The notes under the pieces: model-generated
Databases searched by the model: none
The model's input: the letters and a program-made list of their open reading frames with translations, nothing else
What the model was told of the DNA's origin: nothing
Position numbers and translations under genes: made by a program
NCBI GenBank assembly: GCA_034430895.1
Contig: DAOUDW010000112.1
Location: forward strand, 1 to 64,000
DNA: 64,000 nt
Direction: 5' to 3'
Source of the DNA: WVZH01 sp034430895
Lineage (GTDB): Bacteria > Chloroflexota > Anaerolineae > Anaerolineales > E44-bin32
Shown here: in pieces, positions 53,643 through 60,419 of the stretch
Position numbering within the stretch: position 1 is the first letter of the stretch
How the letters are laid out: each line of letters opens with the position of its first letter

Positions 53643-55319
53643 ATGAAAATCCACCCTGTGGAACACCCAACCTTAGCACAAGTCGTAGCCGGTCGATTAG
53701 CAGTCTCTATTCTGGACGGCGATTTAAAACCCGGCGATAAACTACCCTCGGAACGCAACTTGATCAAACAACTGAATGTCAGCCGGGCAACGCTGCGCGA
53801 AGCGCTGAGCGCGCTCTCCGAGACACGATTGATCGAGGTCAAGAAGGGCGTTGGCTCGTTTGTTCGGCCGCTCGACCGGAGTAACTACGCCCAAGCCACA
53901 GAGCTGGCACTCGTCCATCGCGTGCGCGGTGTGCGAATCGGCGAAGCGGTTGCGGACACCGATTCAGAGTCAGACAGAGCAACCCCTTCTGAAGACTCAA
54001 CGGATAGCCCGCGACCGATTCGCGTCAGTGCAAGTACAGACAAACCGCTGCGCATCCCCAACCTGCGTCAAGATCGACTGGGAACTTTTGACTTCATCTC
54101 GTGGTGGGAGCGCGACAAAGTAAAAGATGCGAAAGTGATGATTGTCGGCGCCGGTGCCCTGGGCAACGAGGTCGCTAAAAATCTGGCCCTGATGGGAATC
54201 GGGCATCTCTTCATCCTCGATTTTGATGTCATCGAAGCCGCAAATCTTTCTCGCTCCGTGCTCTTTCGAGAGCGCGACAACGACCGGCCGAAAGCAGAGA
54301 TCGCGGCCGCACGCTTGCGGGAACTCAACCCCGACATTCAAATTCAATATTTGAATGGGGACGTACGCACGCAAGTCGGCCTGGGTATCTTCCGTCGTAT
54401 GGATGCCATCATTGGCTGCCTCGATAACCGCGAAGCAAGATTGGCCGTGAATCGCTTTTGTTATTGGCTGGGAAAACCCTGGGTGGATGGCGCGATCCAG
54501 GAACTGCTCGGATTGGTACGTGTGTTTGTGCCAGAGGAGGGGGCTTGTTTTGAATGTACCTTGACGGAGCAAGCGCGTAGAGAGATATCCATGCGATATT
54601 CTTGCCCGCTTCTGGCTCGCGCCAACATTCTCCTGGGCAAAGTGCCCACAACGCCAACCATTGCCTCGATCATCGGCGGCATGCAAGCCCAAGAGGCGTT
54701 GAAACTGATCCACGATATGCCCGTCGAGCCCGGAAAAGTGGTGCATTTCAACGGCATGACCAACACCATGCACACCACCAGCTATGTACAGCGTGAAGAT
54801 TGCGAAAGCCATTGGATGTACGGAGAGATTGTCGAGCTGGACAAGCGCGCTGGGGATACGACTCTCCTGGAAATGCTCCAGATCGCACGCGGAGACCTCG
54901 GACCGGATGCCATCCTGGAGCTTGATCAGGAGCTCGTACTCGGCCTCGAGTGCCGCAAATGCGAGACGGTCGAAGAGGTGATGCTCCCCATCTCCGAGGT
55001 CAGCTTTGATGCGGCACATTGTCCCAGCTGCGGTCTGGTGAGACATGTCGAGATGACCCATGTGATCACCGGCGATGAGCCGTTTCTGCACCGCACGTTG
55101 ATTTCATTGGGTGTTCCGCCACTGCACGTGATCCGATCGCACAACGGACAGGAGTATCGCTTCTATGAATTGAGTGGGGATCTGAGTGAGACCCTACATT
55201 TCCGACACTTCGAACGATCGGCCATGAAACTCAATGCGGAGGCGACTTCGCTGAAGGAAAGCACAGAAATCCCTGCAGAGGAGAACGCAGCGCGCGGTCG
55301 GGTGCGTTTGCATGAATGA
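53643..55319 (+). CDS. GntR-type DNA-binding domain fused to an E1-like (ThiF/UBA) activating enzyme
   Basis: 558 residues. The start at 53643 follows GGAAGGG; the longer frame from 53496 would cross the promoter. Residues 1-76 are a GntR winged helix (GDKLPSERNLIKQLNVSRATLREALSAL). A polar linker leads to the E1 adenylation domain, about 140-400: nucleotide loop GAGALG (169-174), LDFDVIEAANLSR with D195, N201 and R204, and CLDNREAR with D261. C302/C305 may bind zinc; C321 in SCPLLARAN is a candidate thioester Cys. C437/C440 and C460/C463 form a zinc ribbon. E1 enzymes adenylate the C-terminal Gly of a Ubl and pass it to E2. The GntR part may repress this operon. It overlaps the next gene by eight bases. 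Confidence 0.92.
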   Translation: MKIHPVEHPTLAQVVAGRLAVSILDGDLKPGDKLPSERNLIKQLNVSRATLREALSALSETRLIEVKKGVGSFVRPLDRSNYAQATELALVHRVRGVRIGEAVADTDSESDRATPSEDSTDSPRPIRVSASTDKPLRIPNLRQDRLGTFDFISWWERDKVKDAKVMIVGAGALGNEVAKNLALMGIGHLFILDFDVIEAANLSRSVLFRERDNDRPKAEIAAARLRELNPDIQIQYLNGDVRTQVGLGIFRRMDAIIGCLDNREARLAVNRFCYWLGKPWVDGAIQELLGLVRVFVPEEGACFECTLTEQARREISMRYSCPLLARANILLGKVPTTPTIASIIGGMQAQEALKLIHDMPVEPGKVVHFNGMTNTMHTTSYVQREDCESHWMYGEIVELDKRAGDTTLLEMLQIARGDLGPDAILELDQELVLGLECRKCETVEEVMLPISEVSFDAAHCPSCGLVRHVEMTHVITGDEPFLHRTLISLGVPPLHVIRSHNGQEYRFYELSGDLSETLHFRHFERSAMKLNAEATSLKESTEIPAEENAARGRVRLHE

Positions 55320-56154
55320 GGACCCCGTGAGCGCACAAACACAGGCGATGGTATCCAGTGTGAATTCTTCATCACGTACGCCCTTATACAGCGGGGTAGC
55401 CATGACCGGCAGCGCCTCGATCGCGGCTGGGCTGGGATTCTCTGTCGTCTATATTCTCAACGAAGCGATCGAACCCATTGTACTCACCGTGACGAGTGAT
55501 GTGGGCATGGGGCTGGCTGCCGGCCTGGCAGCCCGTTTTTCGCTCCCTCGACGCAGCGCAATACTGCGATGGCTGGTGGCATTGTTCGGCCTTTGCACGG
55601 GATTAATTTTCATGGGTTGGCTGAGCCGCGGTTTATTGGGCGTTAATCTCATTGATCGAGTATCCATGACGCCGGATTGGGATGGACTGCAACGCTTTGC
55701 TTTGGGCGCATTGGCGGCCTGGCCGGCTGTCAGTGCCTGGAACAGAGAACGGAAAAGGCAACGGGTTCCGGCACAATCGAGCAGCTATGCACCAACAACA
55801 GGACGAGTGGTGCGGCGCCGGGGAAATTCGCGCGGAAAAGCTAGAGTCACAGCGAAGCGCGCATTGGCAATGAGTGTGCCAGCGATTTCAAGCCGGACAC
55901 ATTCGGGCGGGCAGACAAGGCTGCACAAGGCGCGCCTTCAAACCGCCACCACGACAAGCCGTCGTCGGAAGAAACGAATAAATTCGTCGATCCATTTGGC
56001 CACGAAGGTGGAACACCGCTGTCCATATTGTCTTGAGGTAGTCAAACCCAACGATCCCCGCGGGGTCGTTGAGTGTGAGACCTGTCACACACTGCATCAT
56101 GCGGATTGCTGGGGAGTTACAGGCACCTGTCAGGTGCCCCATCATAACGGTTGA
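55312..56154 (+). CDS. Membrane protein with a C-terminal prokaryotic RING finger (candidate E3)
   Basis: 280 residues. Three or four hydrophobic segments fill about 28-150. A strongly basic, Ser/Thr/Arg-rich linker follows (about 150-230), then a RING-like treble clef: C237-x2-C240, C255-x2-C258, H262/H263, C266 and C273, ending with H277/H278. The pattern CPYC...VVECETCHTLHHADCW fits the Prok-RING group. RING domains recruit E2 enzymes, so this may be the ligase or the membrane scaffold (inference). The start lies inside the E1 gene, giving translational coupling; no separate Shine-Dalgarno is visible. Confidence 0.85.
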   Translation: MNEDPVSAQTQAMVSSVNSSSRTPLYSGVAMTGSASIAAGLGFSVVYILNEAIEPIVLTVTSDVGMGLAAGLAARFSLPRRSAILRWLVALFGLCTGLIFMGWLSRGLLGVNLIDRVSMTPDWDGLQRFALGALAAWPAVSAWNRERKRQRVPAQSSSYAPTTGRVVRRRGNSRGKARVTAKRALAMSVPAISSRTHSGGQTRLHKARLQTATTTSRRRKKRINSSIHLATKVEHRCPYCLEVVKPNDPRGVVECETCHTLHHADCWGVTGTCQVPHHNG

Positions 56155-56185
56155 TTAAGTGTGCCGATTCCGGAAAGGAGATGCG

Positions 56186-57082
56186 ATGCCAGATATCACA
56201 GTAACGATTGTGTTGCCCAGTGGCGGCGCCCGAACGGCCGAAGTCCCGGACGACGTTGCAATCAGAGATCTGTTGGCCGAATTGGTTTCTCTTCTCGATC
56301 TGCCGACAGTTGGTCCGGATGGTCGTCCTATGGGCTACCGCCTGGACAGTAAAGCGCTGGGGCGTGAATTGCGAGAAGATGAAACACTTGCCGATGCGAA
56401 AATCCCGGAAGAGGATCGTTTGATCGTCACCACGGACATTACCGCGGGCAAGGTCTCGCTTGATAAAAGCCCGCGCATGCGTCGTTTGCGTGGAGATTAC
56501 GAACGCATGCGCGATTTGCAAGGCCGCACGTCGCTGATCAGTTTCGAAGCGCAATCTGTCCACAAGGGCGTGCCCCCAGAGCGATACATCGTTACTTTTC
56601 GCTGCAAGAGCATTGTAGCCGTTAATAAGCGCGGCGAGCCGAAATTTGGCGAACATCATCAAGTGGAAGTCTATCTCCACAATCAATATCCGCAACGCTG
56701 GCCCGGGCTTAAATGGCTAACGCCAATCTGGCACCCGAATATCAATCACATCAACGGAAGTGTATGCATCGACGCAGCTTGGTGGACCGCAGCGCGCTCT
56801 CTCGATCGTTTGATCATTATGTTGGGCGAGATGCTGCAATATAAAAACTTCCACGACGACCCTACGAAACCTCCGTTTCCCTGGGATCCGGAAGCGGCTC
56901 GCTGGTGTCGAGCCTACCGCGCGAAACACCCCAACGCATTCCCGGTCGACAAACGTGAACTCATGCGGCCGGAGCGGGTGAAGTTGAGCGATGAAAAGAA
57001 ATCAAAGAAGGCCAATATCCACAAGAAACCGAAGATCAAAAAAAAGCCGAAGGTTAAGAAGACACGCGTGAAGTTGAAATAA
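56186..57082 (+). CDS. Ubiquitin-like domain fused to an E2 conjugating enzyme
   Basis: 298 residues; AAGGAG precedes the ATG at 56186. Residues 1-88 are a beta-grasp Ubl (YukD-like) that is 64 of 88 identical, by hand count, to the free Ubl encoded next. Residues about 96-255 are a UBC fold with a strikingly eukaryote-like active site: H183-P184-N185, then catalytic C194 in NGSVCIDAAWW, and an upstream YPQRWPGLKW flap. The C-terminus (about 262-298) is a Lys-rich tail. The E2 takes Ubl from E1 and transfers it to targets. The join follows G88 exactly, where the free Ubl ends. Confidence 0.95.
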   Translation: MPDITVTIVLPSGGARTAEVPDDVAIRDLLAELVSLLDLPTVGPDGRPMGYRLDSKALGRELREDETLADAKIPEEDRLIVTTDITAGKVSLDKSPRMRRLRGDYERMRDLQGRTSLISFEAQSVHKGVPPERYIVTFRCKSIVAVNKRGEPKFGEHHQVEVYLHNQYPQRWPGLKWLTPIWHPNINHINGSVCIDAAWWTAARSLDRLIIMLGEMLQYKNFHDDPTKPPFPWDPEAARWCRAYRAKHPNAFPVDKRELMRPERVKLSDEKKSKKANIHKKPKIKKKPKVKKTRVKLK

Positions 57083-57160
57083 GCGTTACCGATATCGTTT
57101 GTGTGCACTGCGATCGCATGCAAGTGTAGTGAACCAAAAATTTTGCAAGGAGGAAATAAC

Positions 57161-57427
57161 ATGGCAGACATTCCCGTAACCCTCGTCTTACCTGCTGGCG
57201 GCACGCGCACGGCGGAGGTACCCGACGATGTCATCGTGAAGGAATTACTTCCCGAATTGACGACTTCATTGGAGCTCCCAACGGTCGGGCCGGATGGTCG
57301 ACCGATGGGCTATCGCCTCGATAGCAAAGCGTTGGGCCGCGAGTTGACCGAAGACGAAACCTTGGAGGCTGCGGGTGTCCCGGAAGATGATCGTTTAATG
57401 CTCACCGCGGACGTCACAGCAGGATAG
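57161..57427 (+). CDS. Free ubiquitin-like modifier
   Basis: 88 residues with AAGGAGG upstream. A beta-grasp protein of the YukD-like kind, starting MADIPVTLVLP. The stretch at 40-62 (PTVGPDGRPMGYRLDSKALG plus three) is identical to the Ubl half of the E2 fusion. It ends ...DVTAG, so Gly88 is already exposed and no processing is needed for E1 activation, unlike most ubiquitins. It has only two lysines (K27, K56), which limits chain types. The codons of the identical stretch differ widely from those of the fusion, so the duplication is old and the protein is constrained. Confidence 0.92.
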   Translation: MADIPVTLVLPAGGTRTAEVPDDVIVKELLPELTTSLELPTVGPDGRPMGYRLDSKALGRELTEDETLEAAGVPEDDRLMLTADVTAG

Positions 57428-57481
57428 GGGTATATTCCATGATCTTAGAGCGCCGCGTGAAGCGAGCAAGAAAGGGAGACA

Positions 57482-58150
57482 ATGTCCGAGTCTGAATCAA
57501 GCGTCAGGCTGTTACCAGCCAGCGATACAACCCCATTCCGTTCCAGAGTTCCACAGCAGCTGTTGTGCTGTTGGCGGCCTTCTTTTGAGGATGGCAAGAA
57601 GCCATTGGTTGCCGTCTTTGTTACTTCGGAGGCGTTTATACAGTTCACAGAACACAGCAGAATCGACCTCGAGAACGAAGTCGGCGGCGGCTTGGTCGGC
57701 AGTTGGCATGTTGATGCACGGACGGATGAGCAGTTTGTGCTTGTTGAGGGGGTCATCCCGGCTCGCTTCACACGGCAAGGAAGCGCTTTTCTAACGTTCA
57801 CACAGGACACCCTGGTGGCCATGAACGAAGACCTCGAAGAGCGATTTCCCCGAAAACAACTTGTCGGCTGGTATCATACCCACCCGCGAATGGGAATTTT
57901 TCTCTCGCACTACGACCTTTTCATCCACGACCACTTTTTCGGTGAGCCCTGGCAGGTCGCCCTGGTGCTGGAGCCACACACAACGATCGGTGGGTTTTTC
58001 ATTCGCCAGGAGGATGGCCACCTCGATCCCAATCGCTATTTTGGGTTTTGCGAAATCCTCGACAATGGCAAACAAAGTGTCGTCGATTGGCGCAATATGA
58101 GTCAGGCGGACGATCAGCCGGCCGAAGATGGAGATAAAGACAATGAGTAG
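57482..58150 (+). CDS. JAB/MPN+ (JAMM) metalloprotease, deubiquitinase-like
   Basis: 222 residues, AAGGGAG upstream. The full JAMM motif is present: E66 ahead of VGGGLVG, then H132-T-H134-P with G138, S142 and D145 in HTHPRMGIFLSHYD. These ligate zinc and catalyse isopeptide cleavage. Known JAMM enzymes remove ubiquitin-like tags or trim precursors. Here the likely substrates are Ubl conjugates and perhaps the Ubl-E2 fusion. The first 45 residues form an extra lead-in. The last codons overlap the FHA gene by eight bases. Confidence 0.93.
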   Translation: MSESESSVRLLPASDTTPFRSRVPQQLLCCWRPSFEDGKKPLVAVFVTSEAFIQFTEHSRIDLENEVGGGLVGSWHVDARTDEQFVLVEGVIPARFTRQGSAFLTFTQDTLVAMNEDLEERFPRKQLVGWYHTHPRMGIFLSHYDLFIHDHFFGEPWQVALVLEPHTTIGGFFIRQEDGHLDPNRYFGFCEILDNGKQSVVDWRNMSQADDQPAEDGDKDNE

Positions 58151-59000
58151 AAGGATGAGAGCATATTACTATGCTGTCCTCGGCGCCATCGGCGGCCTGA
58201 TTGGCTGGCAACTGAGCAACATCCTGGGGCTGTCTTTTAGCCGCAGCATCTACCTCAGCGATATGGTCGTCGGGGGGCTTCTCGGGGTATGCCTGGGTGT
58301 ACCACTCGGTGCGGCCGAGGAGCTGATGAGTTTAAGTCCACTGCGCGCCCTACGCGCCGGATTGTATGGCGGAGTCGTTGGTTTGATCGCTGGCGGAATT
58401 GGACTTCCCGTTGCCGAAGCGATTTTCCAGATCGTGGGCGCCGGCGGTGTTGGCCGGGGAATCGGATGGGGTTTCTTCGGAATGCTCATCGGCCTCGCCG
58501 AAGGCGTCACTGGCGGATCACAGATGTGGAAAGGTGCCTTAGGCGGTGCCCTGGGAGGCTTCGTTGGCGGAACGTTACTCGAAACGGTCAACTTCTGGGG
58601 AGAAGATCTCGCCTCGGGAAAGGCAACAGGTCTCGTGCTGTTGGGGGCATTTATCGGCGCGCTGATCGCCCTGATCGTTGTCCTGCTTTCTAGAGCATGG
58701 TTAGAAGTAACCAGCGGAAAGCTTAAAGGGAACACGTTCATCCTCGATAAGTTCCTGTCCGAAGGCGGACCGACAGCCATCATCGGCAGCAGTCCGCTTA
58801 AATCGGAAATCGCACTTCCGGATCCGGACGTCGATCCGCAACATGCAATGTTGATCGGCGCAGGAGCCCATTTCACCCTGAAAGATATGAGTTTGAGCGG
58901 CACGTATGTCAATAGCCGTAAAATCGAACGCACACAATTGGGGAATGGGCAAACCATCCGTATGGGCAACACGTCACTAAAGTATCGCGAGCGGAGGTGA
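58143..59000 (+). CDS. Polytopic membrane protein with a C-terminal FHA domain
   Basis: 285 residues from the ATG at 58143 (GGAG at 58130-58133). Residues about 8-190 form six or seven Gly-rich membrane segments (GGLLGVCLGVPLG, GGALGGFVGGTLLE). The C-terminal 85 residues are an FHA sandwich: IGSSPLKSEIALPDPDVDPQHA, then SGTYVN and GQTIRMGNT. Canonical phosphothreonine contacts are changed: GR is GS, SxxH is DPQH and NGT is SGT. Phospho-binding is therefore doubtful, and no Ser/Thr kinase is encoded nearby. It may instead hold a partner at the membrane. Confidence 0.85.
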   Translation: MSRRMRAYYYAVLGAIGGLIGWQLSNILGLSFSRSIYLSDMVVGGLLGVCLGVPLGAAEELMSLSPLRALRAGLYGGVVGLIAGGIGLPVAEAIFQIVGAGGVGRGIGWGFFGMLIGLAEGVTGGSQMWKGALGGALGGFVGGTLLETVNFWGEDLASGKATGLVLLGAFIGALIALIVVLLSRAWLEVTSGKLKGNTFILDKFLSEGGPTAIIGSSPLKSEIALPDPDVDPQHAMLIGAGAHFTLKDMSLSGTYVNSRKIERTQLGNGQTIRMGNTSLKYRERR

Positions 59001-59004
59001 GATG

Positions 59005-60132
59005 ATGTCATCCAAAAGGAAAGGCCTTTCGATCGGGATCATGACCGTGTTGCTGGCGGTGATGCTATTTTCACCAGCGCTGGCCCAAGAAACCGACGAG
59101 GCGGAACCTCAAGTGATCATTACACAGATCGACACTTCGCAGTTCCCCTCCGTTACGGTGTATATCTCTGTCACCGATGCTAACGGTGAACCGGTGGGCA
59201 TCGATCCCAGCCGCCTGGTGATCCAGGAGAATGGCGTAACGATCCAGCCGGAGCAGATGCAGGGCAACGCAGGCGTTGTCGATGCACTCACCACGATGCT
59301 GGTGATGGATGTCAGCGGCAGCATGTACACGGCAGACAAGCTGGACACGGCCAAGGATGCCGCCAAGGCATACGTCGATCAAATACGGTCCGGTGATCAA
59401 GCCGGCCTGATGAGTTTCAATACCGAGGTGGTCTACGTACAGCAGCTCACTTCGGATGTCGATAGTTTGAAATCTGCGATCGACAACCTGGTCGCCGAGA
59501 ATGATACCGCCATGTACGACGCGTTGGTCGAGGCGGCGGAATTGTTGGATCCGGTCGCCGGACGAAAAGCGATCATCGTCTTGACGGACGGTATGGATAA
59601 CGTGAGCCAAAACGATTTGGGAAACGTGATCGCGCGCATCGGCCCATCCGGCCTTTCGATATCCACCGTTGGTTTGGGGAATCCCGAAGACCAGAATGCC
59701 AGCCTGGCCGGCATCGATGAGCCGGCGCTGATTGAGCTTGCCAATCGAGCGGGGGGAGAATACGCATATGCAAACGACGCTGAAGGGCTGACCAGCTTGT
59801 ACCAACGCTATGCACGCGTGATGCAAAGTGAGTACGTCATCACCTACATCTCGCCCGGAGAACTGCGTGACGGCATAACCCGACAACTCACTGTTTCTTT
59901 AGCAGAAACGGGCGCCGCGGCGGAAGCTGCGGCATACAACCCGGGTGGATTGGTGCCGGAAGTGGGTGAACCGGCTAGTTGGGGTGTTTTCCTTACCGCA
60001 CTTGCAGTTTTACTGGCGATGTTGTTCGTGCCAGCAGTCATCGGTCGACTTGTGTCCCAGGCGTCCTCGGCAAAATTTCCATCGCGTCGAAAACGAAAGC
60101 CAAGAATCAAATTTAAAGACAAACAGATCTGA
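59005..60132 (+). CDS. Secreted, membrane-anchored von Willebrand factor A protein
   Basis: 375 residues; GGAGGTGA is best spaced for the second of two adjacent ATGs. A signal peptide ends ALA (about residue 28). A short beta domain leads to a vWA domain (about 90-275) with an intact MIDAS: D-V-S-G-S in LVMDVSGSMYTAD and VLTDGMDN. A single C-terminal membrane helix (about 325-350) is followed by a very basic cytoplasmic tail. The vWA domain would face outward and bind a protein ligand through a metal ion. It is the last gene of the operon, four bases after the FHA gene. Confidence 0.88.
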   Translation: MSSKRKGLSIGIMTVLLAVMLFSPALAQETDEAEPQVIITQIDTSQFPSVTVYISVTDANGEPVGIDPSRLVIQENGVTIQPEQMQGNAGVVDALTTMLVMDVSGSMYTADKLDTAKDAAKAYVDQIRSGDQAGLMSFNTEVVYVQQLTSDVDSLKSAIDNLVAENDTAMYDALVEAAELLDPVAGRKAIIVLTDGMDNVSQNDLGNVIARIGPSGLSISTVGLGNPEDQNASLAGIDEPALIELANRAGGEYAYANDAEGLTSLYQRYARVMQSEYVITYISPGELRDGITRQLTVSLAETGAAAEAAAYNPGGLVPEVGEPASWGVFLTALAVLLAMLFVPAVIGRLVSQASSAKFPSRRKRKPRIKFKDKQI

Positions 60133-60141
60133 GGGGGCGAT

Positions 60142-60176
60142 GACCGGTGTGCCGCGGCAGGGTACACCGGTCTTTT
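60142..60176 (+). terminator. Terminator closing the ubiquitin-like operon
   Basis: Perfect nine-base stem GACCGGTGT / ACACCGGTC followed by four T, nine bases after the vWA stop codon. It marks the 3' boundary of the transcription unit. Confidence 0.88.
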
Positions 60177-60419
60177 AATATCAAGCCTAGATTCAACGCC
60201 AGATGGTTTATCCATCCCGACTTTCATATCCCTAGAGTAAGTCAAGAATAAATCCTTCCTAACACTTGTAGCGCCCATGACGGGATAATGGTATCTTGTC
60301 ACAAAAGAGACACCTGCATCGTTACAGTTGCCAGAAGCCGATATTCGGATTTCTATGATCACGATCGGTTGCACGATCGAATTTATTGGTTAGATATAAA
60401 GGTTTAAGGAAGGAAAATT

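Noticed and set aside
57161..57427. Type VII secretion link for the YukD-like Ubl
   Set aside because: YukD relatives often accompany WXG100 secretion, but no WXG100, EccC or EccD gene is in the window, while E1, E2 and JAMM are adjacent.
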